A stretch of DNA of 64,000 bases from Pelomyxa schiedti (taxonomy: Eukaryota; Evosea; Pelobiontida; Pelomyxidae): positions 310,001 through 374,000 of the forward strand of contig JAHLWZ010000004.1 in NCBI GenBank assembly GCA_020536535.1, in the 5' to 3' direction. This document shows positions 21,034 through 34,000 of this stretch, in pieces. The translations under genes and the position numbers were made by a program. The notes under the pieces were generated by a model. The model was not told the DNA's origin, made no database searches, and saw only the letters and a program-made list of their open reading frames with translations. The first letter of the stretch is position 1. Every line of letters begins with the position of its first letter.

Positions 21034-23825
21034 ATGGGGGACACTGTCAAGCAGACTGGGAAGTACATCCACCTTTTGCAACCTTTACGGTGACCTCTTA
21101 GCCGTTGTTTTCGCCTTCTTGCGAACGTAGTTTGTTAAACCAACGTTCAGTGAACTTGCCGACAACTGGTCCATTGACATAGCACATGAACTGGAAGAAT
21201 ACTTGGAAGAATTGGAAACTATCACTTTCACCTTTGAGGGAGGGACTGAGGTCTTCAATTTTGCAGAAGGTTTCACTCATTTAATCTCAAGCCTGTCTCA
21301 CTTTTGAAGCTGCCCTTGTGATCCAAAATTCTGCCTCTGTATACAGCAAGAAAGTGGAGTCCCTTATGGAGCTCGTGGTGCAAGCTTTGAGTTGCATTCA
21401 AAAGTAAATTCAGCTCTTATTGTGCAAATCTCATTCACTTCCGTCAAGAAAGCCAAAAGCTGCACATAAGAAAGAAGAAGAGGAGGTTGAGGAAGAAACC
21501 CAATTTTTGAGTCTTGATGACATTCCTGGTTTGTTTTCATGTAACCTCCAGAGACTACTTGGTCGGTTAAAACATGACAGAGGCTACAAACATTGATCTT
21601 AAGGATAGCGACGATAACTTAAATGATCCCTCTCAAGCATCAGTCATCCGAAATCCTATTTTGTTGCATCTCAAATTATGTACTGGCACTTCTGCTGTCT
21701 CGGGAAGGACAGAAGATGCTGCTGGTGGAAGCAACCTTGGTGATTTCCAAATGTGTGGCCTAATGATGCACCAGACAGGAGCTCTTGTGCTTGATGATAC
21801 ATGGGCTCCAAAAGGTATTGCGGAGAAGTAAAACAAAAGAACAAGCCTTAAACTACCACAGAAATGCAAGCTCCTTACTCGGTTAGAAAGCCACCACCGC
21901 TGTCACGTCTGGTCCTGGATTCGGACAAACCAAGTCAAATTCCTTCTGAAGCACCAGCATCGCCTTCTGTTTTACCATCATCTGACCCATTTTCTACTGA
22001 TGGCGGTGACATTAGTGACGACGACAATCCCCCAGAGATACAACCTGCTACTCCAACTGAACTAAATGCTGTGGAGGTGCCTAACAATCCGTCTGTTGAA
22101 CCAGAAAAGAACTCTATCAAAGAAGCTGAACCTATGAAATCTGATGCTGTTATGAATTTGTCAAATAGTTTTGTGTGCACTGATGAAAACAAACGTTGGA
22201 ATAACCTCCCTCAAGGACGCCTCAATTGCCATTCCCCCAGCTATTCCTCCGTTGGCAGGCTCCAATGTGGAGACCTTCGAAAGTCACAAAGCACAGGAGA
22301 AAGAGACAGCCACAAGAAAGGCACAAGAACAAGCGTTTCGTCATACCATCTATATGAAAACCACTCATTTCTCTTCCTCAGGCAATCAAGAAGAGAGATG
22401 GTAAAACTGAAAAAGTTGATGCACAAAGAGGATTTTGTCTGTGAGGAATGGGACTTGTTGGATCCATACGACGACTCTGGAGCTTCTGCCAATAAGCCCT
22501 TCGTAAAAGGTGCATATCCTTTTTCTATCCTATCTTCCCACCCACCATTCAGATTGAACTCCAATATTCCGAATAGGGATCACATATAGAATTCCTCCGT
22601 GCCTCTCCAAGAAGAAGGGACGTGGCACAGCTTCGGCAGCATCCACTGCTAGAAGAGAAAACGTTGGAATAGGCAGTGGAAAAGGACGCACAACAAAACA
22701 AGGGACATTCTTCAGTGAATTTGAGTACCTCTACAAAGCTGCTCTGAAAAGAAGGAACCAGAAGAGACGTGGTGCAAAACCTATCTCTGAAAGCAATCTA
22801 GTGTGTGAAGAAAAATCATGTAATGATGAACTACTAAGCCACCGGGAAGGTAATAAGTACCGAGGAAAGTAACCCTGATGGCGATTTATCTGGTGCAGAG
22901 GTTTGACACTTGAGCCTACTAGACGTATCTAAATATCCTCCAGCTCGATTCTAGTGTCAATGCAGAAAATGCGGAGCAAGGGGAGCCACCATCAGTATCC
23001 GTCACTGTTACGGACAGTGGTGGTGTTATCATTTCGCAAGCACCTGGGAGACCTGAAACGGACCCAGACGAGGACGATTTTGACAATAATAACGGAATTG
23101 ACGAAGCACCTTCACCTGAAAATACCTCTGACCCACCCCTCACTGAAATCCCTGAAGCTGATCCAGGTACATTGATGGTTGATAACTTCTACCAGTCCTA
23201 TGAACAGTTGGCCAAAGAACGGCTTGTATGTGGTAACTCAATAAAACTTATTTCACACTTCATCCAGGGGCGAGTTCTTGATACAGCACAGCAGGAGGCA
23301 GAGTTGAGAAAAAGAGTGAACGATTGGCAGGACTACCTTCTTCCTATTCTTGAAATGCAGGTTACTGCTTTCAATTGTAGAATATCAACAGTAACGAACC
23401 AAACAGGCCAAACGAGAGGATTACAACATTCACACGTACTGCAAAAGGTTACTTGATACTTTTTTGGAGTGTGGTGGCTCCATTGGAGGACCAAGTCTCT
23501 CCTTCCAATCACTTTGCAATGCCACTTCGTCAGAAGGTATTGCTGAACAGTGGCAAGTGACACGTCTATTCTTGAGCATGTTAATGCTGGTATCACCTAT
23601 TTTATAGTAGTACAAAAACCCAAGTAACAACGCTACGTCATTATTTAGTTGAAGAGTGAAAACTTTAAGATGACCAACAAAGGGAGCCTGGAACTCTCTC
23701 TTCTTTCCCTGGAACCACTCTACGAGATCGAGAAGAAGGAGGAAGAAACCACAACACCTGAACCCCCCAGACAAAAACAAACCAAGCCAAGAAAGCGCAA
23801 AGGCAAGAAAGATCAAGACTCTTGA
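21034..23825 (+). CDS. NCAPH2: Condensin-2 complex subunit H2 (kleisin beta)
   Basis: The start at 21034 (MGDTVKQTGKYIHLLQPLR) and the next exons at 21151 onward reproduce the conserved N-terminus: ADNWSIDIAHELEEYLEELE, then NFAEAALVIQNSASVYSKKV after a second intron, then FLSLDDIP. The middle holds the linker EEWDLLDPYDDS...NKPFVKG and the block TFFSEFEYLYKAAL. The C-terminal part has SYEQLAKERL, LRKRVNDWQDYLLPILE, NIHTYCKRLL and finally NKGSLELSLLSLEPLYE, with a lysine-rich end at the TGA at 23823-23825. The protein bridges the SMC2/SMC4 heads in condensin II, which compacts mitotic chromosomes. At least nine introns are present; exon edges between 22170 and 23000 are approximate. Confidence 0.9.
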
Positions 23826-24100
23826 TACGCACATTCCAACCCTACCAATTGTAACAAGAGGATTTTAAAAAACGGTTCTAGGGAACAAACAGGTGTTATT
23901 ATGTCACAAGGATCACAAACAGAGAACACAACAAAAGGGTGATTGTAGAGAGCACCTGGCCATGAGAGTACGAGAGAGATGGATGGGTATCAGAGGAAGA
24001 GGGGCTAGAGCAGACAGTAGAAGCCGGTGTTTTTGTGGTTATACTGAAGGCGACTGGGGACTGGGTTCCGGGCTGAATAGTGTATGTGGAGGCACCAGGT

Positions 24101-25587
24101 CTATGTTTTAGTACTATGTCTAGGGAGGTGATTAGCGGAAGAAATGGAAGCAATGGGCAGGATACCTCCTGAAGCTAGGTAAGTGCCAGTGTAGTTTCTG
24201 TCTGGATCCCCCATTTCCGTCAAAAAGACTGTAGACGTTGATACAAGCCTAGTTAAGGTTGATGCGGAGGGGTGCCCATAGGTATTTCCAAGCTACAAAG
24301 TATGTCAGGTTTACAAGGAGGTACAAGTTGTTGTGATACCCCAACAGAGATAATTGATGCAGTTGGAAGAATTGAATCCAAAAATTCCTGGTAGAAATCA
24401 CGTTCTGAAGAATTGGAGAAGGCTTACTTACAGACGATGAAGCACTGCTTGAGCCATGATGACTGACATGGTATACATCAACATTCCCAACTCTTTGGGC
24501 AACAACTTGCTCCTCCTCTGGCTTGCGTTTCATTAAAAGGATTTGGCTGACAAACTACTATCAGGTACCATTATATGTGTAGCAACTCGGTGCTGAGCCA
24601 CTTGTGGAATAAACACCTGAAGTGTCACCAATGGAGAAATAAGAGAAGTCCCCAAGCTGAAGTAAAATGCCAATAGAATAGTCATTCTCACTTGGTGGAC
24701 ACCTATCGAAATATGAGCTTCTTTCTTTGTACAGGGTGACACACTCCAAGCCAGAAAGGTTTGCATGAAGGGATTCGCCTGTTTTTGTGAAGGCACCAGC
24801 ACCGTCAGCTGAAATAATGGTTACCGTGGCATCTCTATTGGTGAACTTTAACGCAATGCTTTCTGTCATAGCAGTGCTGGCAACTTACGCATCAGGAGGG
24901 TTTATTTGTGTGCTGCTGCATAAAGAGGCAGTTTCTCTGACCGAATTCACTGACGTAGAAGGATCTTGCATGTAGCACAGCCAGTAGTCCATCGAGTCAA
25001 CAACTTTGCCCACGTTCTGCCATGACACCTCAGAGAAGTCACAGTAGTCATCACCGTCCGCATCTTCATTTCGGAAAGCATAAAAAGAGTTGAAGGGCAG
25101 TGTCCAAAATACCACTCCATGTTCCAGCATCTCGGTCAATGAACTGGCGAAAAGATATCCCTTCCACCTCCATCAGATACCACATTCCACCTTTATTTAC
25201 TGATCCAATGTGGTCGGTGTGTAGATGTGTCACAATAGCGGTGTCGACCACAGATGAGCCAGTAATGCTGTTTGCTTGAGTACAAACAACAAAAACCAAA
25301 ACAAAAGAAGAGTATACTTTCGTATGCGTGAGGCAACGTATATGGCGTTCGTGTGTGAGTTTACTGACTCCTCGCCCACGTCAATTAAAATGCTGTACCC
25401 TGACGGAAACACTATCAACTGGCTGTCACCCTTTGATCCTTTAAGAAAAAGGTCACTCTCGATGGGAATGTTGTAGAACCTGGCCGACGTCAAAAACGTG
25501 AATAACAAGGTCATTGGTGGCAACCACAACGCAAGCTAAGTAACCCAAGATCGCCAATGCAACACACATTGGTCGCGACACGAGCAT
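24101..25587 (-). CDS. Secreted metallo-beta-lactamase-fold hydrolase (ComEC/Rec2-like catalytic domain)
   Basis: The ATG at 25587 starts a signal peptide (MLVSRPMCVALAILGYLACVVVA). The fold begins at once with IHVFDVGQ, which splices to GDSQLIVFPSGYSILIDVG, the family's opening. The metal-binding motif THLHTDHIG follows near 25220, then the late His motif YHVSHHGSS near 24450 and YGHPSASTL near 24260. In bacteria this domain sits next to the ComEC DNA-uptake channel; here it stands alone behind a signal peptide, with a Thr/Ser-rich end. A secreted or endomembrane phosphodiesterase/nuclease activity is inferred. Introns are several and short. Frames in 24560-25140 fit the family, but exon edges are approximate. 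Confidence 0.8.
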
Positions 25588-26777
25588 GGCAACCGTTTAC
25601 GACGAGAACTCTCTTCTCGTAAAGATTTTTTTCTAGGGCTGGAGTTTTGACGAGGAACGGATTTATGGCTCCATGGACTGCCACACCGGGCAATCCACTG
25701 GACCCACCTCTCGAAAGGTTTATATAGGCTGGGTGCAGGAAATGTGTGGGATGAGGTGTAAAAGGTCTTTATTGCGAACTTGTTCGCAGTGGTGCTTTGG
25801 CGTCTTTCAAGAGATGTTCTTTGAAACACGAGGCGGTCATTTCCGGGAACACACGCAATAGCATCAACGTGGGCAAACTTATTGCCTTCCTGCCCAAAAT
25901 CTTTTGCTGCGAATCATTTAGTCCGAGATAGTTGTGAAAGCTGGCTGCAAAAGCAATTTGAAACTTTTATAATACACACCTCATCCAATGTCACATGGAA
26001 CTCATGGATTAACCACTCGGCACATCCTGTTTTGTTACTCACAAATAGTGCGTGCAGCAGCTGGTTTTGTTGGTCTTGACGACTTCTTCAGGCACATGGT
26101 ATTGGTTGATAGCCACCGCACAGTTTTTGCAGAATAGATGACGAGGGTATTTCCCAAACCTTGTGAAATGTCCTCCTGAATAGAGAATTCACCACGTGAG
26201 AGGATGAATTTTGCCTGAGAAACCCCAGCATATTGCAACGCTTATATAATGGCACTACTTGTCACTGATGCTGTGCAGGGTAATATGTGAGAGGAACCGC
26301 CGGTCTTGCTTTTGCTTGGGGTTCTGTAGTGATTATATTAGTCAATGGAATGGTGGTCAATATACGCCATATTAGAGTGCTGGCTGGGGCAGCCCTGTAG
26401 GCGCCAAAAGACGCCACAGCAGGACTCCAAAGTACAGGGAGAGCCGAGCCTGAGAAGGCTCCCCCTGAGGTGTGACACCCTCCAAAACCAAACCTCAGCG
26501 ACCACCCCACCAGCAGCCCTCTCCCACGAGAGAGGCTTGGCAAAATGGCTGAGAGGCGGGGCTTTGGCAATGTGACTCAATCCAATCACGATCACGACCC
26601 CAATTCAGCAATCAACGATGCACCGCACTCCACACTTCATGTGTCAGGGTAATAAGAGCGAGCCCAAGCCACCAGCAAGCACCCACCAGCCACCCGACCT
26701 GCAGATCCACCCAGCAAAAGACAACACGCAGATCCAACCGCAAAAGAGCGTCACATGCGGAAAAGCGTAATCGCCAG
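25588..26777. other. Gene-poor interval with a GC-rich block and T tracts
   Basis: About 1.2 kb lie between the start of the hydrolase gene and the next minus-strand frame. It holds the WL-repeat fragment at 25980-26231 with a TATATAA at about 26244-26250 just upstream of its ATG. It also holds a block at about 26380-26790 that is richer in G and C than its surroundings and is followed on the plus strand by several T runs (26791-26840). No conserved protein is seen in the block; short frames on both strands there look random. Confidence 0.45.
25980..26231 (-). pseudogene. Isolated WL-repeat unit (fragment or very small gene)
   Basis: An ATG at 26231 (MLGFLRQNSSSHVVN...) leads to a possible intron and an exon starting at 26060. 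That exon encodes LLHALFVSNKTGCAEWLIHEFHVTLDE, here read in two parts: LLHALFVSNKTGCAEWL and IHEFHVTLDE. This matches one WL-repeat unit (compare AEWLHREFNVTADDV in the gene at 6297-8746). No further units follow before a stop. It could be a decayed copy of the family or a short gene. The TATATAA upstream favours transcription but does not prove it. Confidence 0.45.
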
Positions 26778-27151
26778 TCACCACCGCGCTCTTTTTATTT
26801 TTTTTATTCTTTGTTTTTTGACTTTTTTGTTTTTTTTTTTGCTATTTAAATCTTGAAGTTTTTTCCCAGGTGTCTTCCAGAGATGGTCTTGACCTTCCTG
26901 CAGACAAGTTCGTTCAAAGTGGGGGAGATCTTTAGAATCGTCGAAGACAATTCGCCCAAGGCTCAGGGGTCCAGTTTGGAAAGAGATGTTACTTTGTTCT
27001 TAGCTACGTTGAACCACTTACTGTGCACTGTTCTAAGGAGCACATGCAACTTACAGTGTTACGAATAGAAACGAACTGCCCCAGAAAAAGGAGTTTCGAG
27101 GACAAAGGTTTTTTGGGCAAAATTTTGTTTCGGTGTTGCAGGTTTATCCAT
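26778..27151 (-). CDS. Possible small basic protein (three exons), unrecognised
   Basis: An ATG at 27151 (MDKPATPKQNFAQ...) can be spliced through two short GT-AG introns to a frame containing SKWFNVAKNK and DHLWKTPGKKLQDL and ending in a strongly basic tail (KKKNKKVKKQR). Phases agree, but no family is recognised. The plus strand of the same segment also has an open frame from 26884. The gene would lie just past the stop of the ArfGAP gene. Treat it as a candidate only. Confidence 0.3.
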
Positions 27152-27265
27152 GTGAACTGTTGTCTGATCGAGGTGATTGTTGAGGAAGAGTGGGTGCTGC
27201 AGAGGGAAGGGGTGGAGGTGGTGATGAGGAACCAGGTACCACACTGTATACTGCCACTGTGCGCT

Positions 27266-30200
27266 CTAGCTAGTGCTTCTTCCATGTGGCTTCTTGTAGT
27301 GTGAGGCTGATGATGAACCCGGCGTCATTGCTGACGCCGAAGTTTTGTTGTGTGATGACGGTGTTGTGGGGAGCAGGACCGCGCTGCGGGCGAGCTGCTG
27401 GTGCCCAGCGTGGGCGTGGCCGCCGTGCTGCCCGTGCTGGTGGTTGCTGCCCCCGCTGCCGCTCCCGCTCCCGCTGCTGTGGGGAGTCGCCGCGGGCCGC
27501 GGAGTCGGGGTGCACGGCACGGCGGTGCTCGCGGGCGTGGTTCTGGGCGGGGAGGGTGTGCGGGACCTGGAGTGGGTGTGGGGCAACCGCGAGTGCATGT
27601 GTGAGGAAAAGAGGCGGAGGGGGCTCGGGGGACCGGGGACGGAGAGAGGCGGGGGTGAAGAGGTGCGAAGCGGGGATCCTGGGAGCGGCGGAGGTGGGAT
27701 TCCCTCTCCCTCTAAGAAGGAAAGTACATCGGGAATCTCTGTAATATCTGTTTGGGATTCAAATTAGTGAATAAAGAGGGCCTGGTGACAATGGCACTTA
27801 CAATTGGCCTGGTGCTTCGCTGGGTCGGAGTTATCTCTTGAAGAACCCTCCTTTGATCTGTAGTGACCTTTGGGTTTTTTCTCTTTCCGATGATGTCTTC
27901 TATTGGCAGCATATTGCATAGCAACCATAACGGACTCCGCAGTAAAAGCGGAAATTCTCTTCAAATCCTCAGAAATAGCTTTCTTTCTCTCTGGTACTGT
28001 CTCAGATGTAAGAAGGCGAGCAAGCCTATATTAGTTAGATACGACTATAACTAAAGCACGGGGAATCGCACCTCAAAACAGGAAGACAGTTGGCACTTGT
28101 CATCTCTTCTACTATATTCACAACATTTTTTCCCTCCGAGTTTGGTACCGTTACAGATGCTCCCGCCTTTAATTGGAATGATTGGCCCAAGTAACATATC
28201 ATAAAACGAAAGTAGTTCATGGCAACGAAAAAAAAGTGAGAAAGCACCTGAGAAGAGCTAAAGTTTCTGCTTTTCTATCACGTATTACTGCATAATGAAG
28301 TCGTGTGCCAGAAGCATCCAGCTTACATGTAAATATTAGCTTCGAGTGATTTATTGACGATACACACATATCAATGGGGCAGCCACAAACCAGAAGCAGG
28401 CTAAGGCACGCATGGGAGTGGTACTGCAATGCCATGTGCAGAAGGGACCTACAAATGTACTTCAGAAGTCCCTTTCAAAAGAGTTGTTGCAGTAAATTGA
28501 CCTTATATCAGGGGGAAATGTGGTGATCAAATCGAGCCCATGGGCAATACTAAAGAGTAATTTCTTCACACTTCCGTACTTTAAAGACTGATGTACAAAC
28601 TGAAAACAAATAAGTTCATAGAGTTAGCCTAAGGGATGGTGGGTTGTGACCTCATTCAAGTCACTTGGAGGTGGGCCTATAAAGCATTTTTTTATCATAT
28701 TTGGAGACAATCCAATTTCGACGAGAAACACTGAAAGAAAACCAATAAATAAACAATAAAGAAAAGTTCAACATACTTGTCAGCATCAGCTTGTATATGT
28801 TGAATATCTGGGGGGATTGCATTTTCCCACACTGTTGGCTTTTTCATTTCCGAGTGCAGCCAACATCTTGTTGAGAATGTGTTATTTATAACATCCAATT
28901 CATTTTTGCACAACGCACCAGATAAATATCTGGCTCGATGTGATCTAATTTGAGACTTCGCACTTTGCTTATGTGTACCAAGTTGTCTGTGAACACCCTC
29001 AAGGATAAGAAATCCAAAAACCCAAAGATGCACTTTACCTGAGCAATTAACACAAACAATAATTCCCAGATTGATGGAGACCCAGTCTGGATCTTCTTAA
29101 AAGGGAAGAAAGTGAACAAAAGGATAGACCTGGTGCCCCACAATCAGCACATGCCAAGTTAGTTTAAATTTGGGTTATCTACAGTGGCAGGTTTTTCTTT
29201 TGTACAGAAGAATTAGAAGAATATCCATCACGCAATTCTATTTCAAGACAACCTTCATTTTTTTGCATGAGATTTGCTCTGGAGTTATTAATTGTAGAGA
29301 TCCACGAATTCATTTGGTCTTGAGATTCTGCCTGAAACAAAAGTAAAAAGGAATATTCCTCAGGTTTTCTATGGCAACCTGCAGAAGAAACGAATTTGCT
29401 GGAGGAGTGATAATCTCAAAACAGAATCGTCTGTCAAGGTCACTAAACATGGAGGGTGGTCAGTATTATGTCTGTTACTCTGGCCTTGGATGCATCCTAG
29501 TTAGATCTTTTAGCTGGGTAGATGGGAGATGATGTCTACTTTGCCATCTTTGTAGTAAAAAAACTTCTCATTCTCAATTTTGAAGTACCTTCGCTGCCAG
29601 CTCTTGCCAAAACTAGTCGTTCTCTTGAATAAATACCTGAAGTCAAGTAAAAAGCAATCTTTCACTCTTTAATGCTACGAACCCTTCCATCTCCAAAATT
29701 GTGGTGGGTGCAGCTTGAATCGAAGGCAGATTTGGTAAACCTCCTTTCTAAAGTAAAAGTGAGTAACAAAGGCACAATAAAGAGGTAGATGCGGTACAGA
29801 GACTAAGGCCACTTTGGGCTCTGCCTCTTGTCGTTTTTTTTGCTGTTACATCTGCTTTATTTTCATCAAGTACCGACTCCAGAACTCTGAAGAATTGTTC
29901 ATGGACTTGGTTGGTTTGAGTGATTTGACAGAAAAAAACTTGGTGCTGCTGAAGCATTCCCTTGATTCCCTCCAATAAAACAATCCGAAATTGACTCTGG
30001 TGGTGAAATAAGCCGTAATTTGGGAAGAATTTCGGCACACAGTCGCCTGATTAAGGCTACAAGCAAGCTCCAGTATTGCCTCCTGTTGACCTCTTTTTGC
30101 AATGACAAGGTCTTCACTGATCTACACATAATATCAGGCTTTTTCTTTATGATTTTGGGGTATTTTATGGTTGTTGAACACACCTCAATCAAGTCAGAGC

Positions 30201-30839
30201 CTTTTTTTACCCGCGAGTACTTGGCTGCCATTGCATCAAGTTGTTCTGATCTCTTATTAAATTCTTTGGCTTTACCTTAACTGCAAATTAAAAATTCTCC
30301 AACCATCACAAATAAATATCAATAGAGGAAAGCTACTTGGTATAAGTATCTTGATACAACAGAAAACTCGGGAAAAGTACAAATTTGCTTCTTTCTTCAA
30401 TGGAAAGTCAAGGATTAGAGGCAGACTCCAAACTTGTTTCTAGAAAGTGAATGTAAGGAAAATGTGCAAAGGGGTGTCAAGGAAGCTACGAAGAAACTGG
30501 TCCCCTGGTGTGGCTTTCAAGCAGGTTGCCAGTTCCTGGCACCTCAATCTATAATCTGTAAATAAACTGAGGGTTTGATCTCACAATGTGCCAATGCACT
30601 ACCGTACTTGCAGCCATCAGAGCCTTATGGCATTTGATCACATCTTTCGCCCTCCCAGAGTCATCAATGACAGTCTCCAGAGAAATTCCACAGGCCCCAG
30701 GGAAGTCGCAGCAGCCGAGGTCGTAGCGTAAGCCGTAGTTGGTGCAAATGCAAAAGGGCGAGAAAGAGGCATCAAATGGGACGACGACACTGAGGCCGTG
30801 AGCAGTCGAGGAAGATGGGGCCACGACGTGGTCCCACAA
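27266..30839 (-). CDS. ACAP-like ArfGAP: BAR-like, PH, ArfGAP and ankyrin repeats
   Basis: Many short exons on the minus strand reproduce the ACAP order. A BAR-like helical start lies near 30560-30720 (CHKALMAANYRLRCQEL across an intron, then DQFLRSFLDT). A PH domain lies near 29200-29640 (SWQRRYFKIENEKFFYYK and AESQDQMNSWISTINNSRANL). The ArfGAP zinc finger lies near 28870-29110 (DWVSINLGIIVCVNCSGVHR, QLGTHKSKVRSLKLD). Ankyrin repeats lie near 28080-28350 (ASGTRLHYAVIRDRKAETLA). The last exon is Ser/Pro/His-rich and stops at 27266. Such proteins stimulate GTP hydrolysis by Arf on curved membranes. The first exon and start codon are not resolved; 30839 is only the edge of the open frame. Confidence 0.82.
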
Positions 30840-31030
30840 TCCGAGATATCCTCATCAGCTCCCCAACAGCTCCCCCAGTGTCCATCAGTTCCTTGTTTTG
30901 TTTGTGCGATCAGTGCACGGTATTTCCGTTCGGCCTTTTTGATGATTTCTTCAAAAAGGGCATTTCCAGTAACCGCAATTTATAAATCATCAAGTGTTTA
31001 CGCCAGCAAACCACCCACCCATCATCCAGA

Positions 31031-34000
31031 ATGAGCACCTCCCTCTCGGATGAAGTGCCCATTATCATGCAACTTCCTTGTTCCCCCAATGCCAACGCCG
31101 TCCCCAAGCCACCCACAGGCTCCTCGCCCGGCACTGCAACCACCCCCACCACCACGACCCCCTCCCCTGCTCCCTCGCCCGTGGCCCAGAGCGAGGGAGG
31201 CGGGGGCTCCGCGGCCCAGCAGCAGCGGGGCCCCGGGGGCGGCGGCGCCCCGGCCACCAGCGGCAAGGCCGAGCCCGAGTGGGTGATGACTCAGAAGAAA
31301 GTGTTCACCAAGTGGATGAACGCCCACGTGTCGCGGGACCCAGGAGGGGCTAATAATAGCACCACAACCGGGGCCACGCCGTCCCCCTCGGCACCTGGGG
31401 GTGGGAGGACTATTGGAGTCCCACAATTTGTGCCAATTACGCAGTTGGAAATGGAACTTTTTAATGGGTTGACTCTGATCAGGGTGTGTTTATTGTGTAT
31501 AATGTTGTGAAAGGTTTGTTGGGTCATTGACTTACTTTTTTTTTTGGCCTTAGGCTGCTCATGTGCTATTTGGGGTCCCTCTTACAAAGTACACTGCTAA
31601 TCCAAAGAATCAATTCAGCTATTTGGATAATATTTCAGTGGCATTTCGCATGTTAGAAACAGCAGAGATAAACGTAACCATTAAACCAATGCGTGTGTGG
31701 TATCTGTTAGTTCCCTGCCTACTTCTCATACAATAAAACAAAAGAGTTGATTGACCACGACCTGAAAATGATTCTTGGTCTTGTATGGCTACTTATCCAG
31801 CAGTACAACTTGAAGAAGATAGCAGGAGGAGGTTTCTATTTTCTCTACTTGGTCTTTCCTTACTGGAGTATGAGACATGACTGCAAAAGAAGGACTCTTA
31901 ACATGGTGCAGAGATTGTGTATGCATTCCAGGAATGAAGATAGAAAATTTTACTACTAGGTAGTGTTTTTCTACAAAGTAACATGCATTTACAACCAAAT
32001 CTCTAGCTGGGCTGATGGGCTTGCATTCATTGGTCTTATATACAAATTTAGACCTACCCTTATTGATATTTCCAAATACTCCAAGGTGTGCCAAACAAGC
32101 TCTTCAATTTTAATTCAAATTAGGAAACAAAACGCAAAAATCTTGAAGATTCTTTTGCCATTGGTGAAAGTGAACTAGGTTTTTCCCTTCCTACATTTTT
32201 AAGGTTGATGCAATACAGGGATTCCCCCACTTCTCGATGTCGATGATTTTTTCACTGTCACCACACTTGACGAACTTTCTGTCATGGCCTATGTGTGCCT
32301 ATTACTCACTTGGTTTTTATAGTAACCTTGACTTCAGGTTTCAGAATTCTATCATGCCCTAGGGGTAGGTACCAAAGTATTTATTAGTTTAATAATTATC
32401 AATAGCCTTCAGAAAGCGCACCTGTAAGTGAACCTGTTCTGTTGCCCCAACCTCAGGTGAATTTCTCTAGAAAGAAATATAAGATATTTAGAATCTAAAG
32501 TTAATTTCTATCAGACAAATCTCGAAACACAAAGACTTGAGGCTGAGAATTGCCAATTAAGGAAGCAGATTGATATCCTTAACCAGGGGAGACAAAATGA
32601 TGTATGTTCTAGTACAAGACTCACCTGATCACTTTACAGGGTGATGAAATATCTTCTTTGAAACGACAGCTAGAAGAACAAGCAGGGAAAATAAAAACAA
32701 TCACTGATCAAGTCAACTCACAGAGGCAACAACAAGCCAATACTTTGAACCAAGTGGCGTGCTTGGAACAAAAACTCCAAGATAAAGAGCTGGAGGTTTA
32801 AACCTATGTCTCAAAGTTTAACAATCTAATTTTTCCCAATAAGCTAAAAAAGGTATCCCGGAAACTACAAATGGAAAGGAATCATAACTCTCACTTATGT
32901 AGGTAACTGAGGCAATGCACCTTCAATTTCAGGCACAGTGCTCTTCTTTCCAATCGGAAATTCAAAATCTCAGCCAGGAATTATTAAATAAGACTTCACA
33001 ATTGAGAACACAACAAGTACATTAGACCTCCCTTCCATTTCTCATTTTTTTTCCAGCTTAATACCGAGCAAGAGCTTAATTTGTCAGCAAAAAAAGAATT
33101 AGAATGGCAGCAACAAATCCTTGCTCTCAAAGAAGAAGTGGCACATTTGCAAGTTGATTACAATTAAATATGTTCTTCCCCATTAAAAAGCCTAAGGTTG
33201 AAGTAAATAAGAGAGATCAATGGAAAACAGTGCAAGAAACTGAATCCAGGAACAAACTAGATGAGCTCCATGCTGTTCAGGTAAAAGTTATTTCTTCCTT
33301 ACTTCAACTCACCAAGATCAGACTGAATGTGACCAAAAGATGAAGGATCTCCTAAAACGAGTATCTGAACTAGAAGAGGAATTATCTATGAGAAAGGTTG
33401 TAATGATGTGAGCCCACAAATTTACAATCCTTTAGCGGGAGCTTGCGCACAAATCCACACTGGTATCCAATCTGGAACAAATGGAAACACATCTACAAGG
33501 CCGCATATCTGCACTACAAAACGAATTAGCAACATTCCAAGTAGGCTTGTTCCTTAAGGATTTCCAAGTGACCTCCCTTGCAGCTTAGTAGTGATCAAAA
33601 GGCTTCTGCGATTGCAATTTTTCGACAGCAAGAGCTTGATATGAACAGTAAGCTTCATTCATTGCAAGAGCAACTTGTGCAGTCCAAAGTTGAAAGCACC
33701 TACTGTAACTTCTTCATTAATCCTTCTTTCTGTAGAAAAATCACGAAAACTGTGCTGAAATACTATCTCAAATGGAGGTAAAACTTGTGGCAATGCAAGA
33801 GCAAGCTACCAAATTCAAGGTACCGACACATCCATTTCCTTCCAAAAATCACTCACCACTAAATTTAAGCTTGAAAGAAATGAGCAAGAGAGTATGCGAG
33901 TGCAACAGGAAAGTGATTGGAGAAATCAGCTTAGTATCATTCAAGACCAACTGAGTAAAATAAAGGTATGTTGAAAAGTATTTCTGTACTTGTAGTTTTT

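Noticed and set aside
20789-21130. 113-codon plus-strand frame preceding the condensin gene
   Set aside because: The condensin H2 start at 21034 lies in a different frame with clear homology, and this frame shows no recognisable sequence.
24101-25587. Bacterial contamination because of ComEC-like, DUF1538 and LOG genes
   Set aside because: All three carry short in-frame introns like their eukaryotic neighbours and sit among them.
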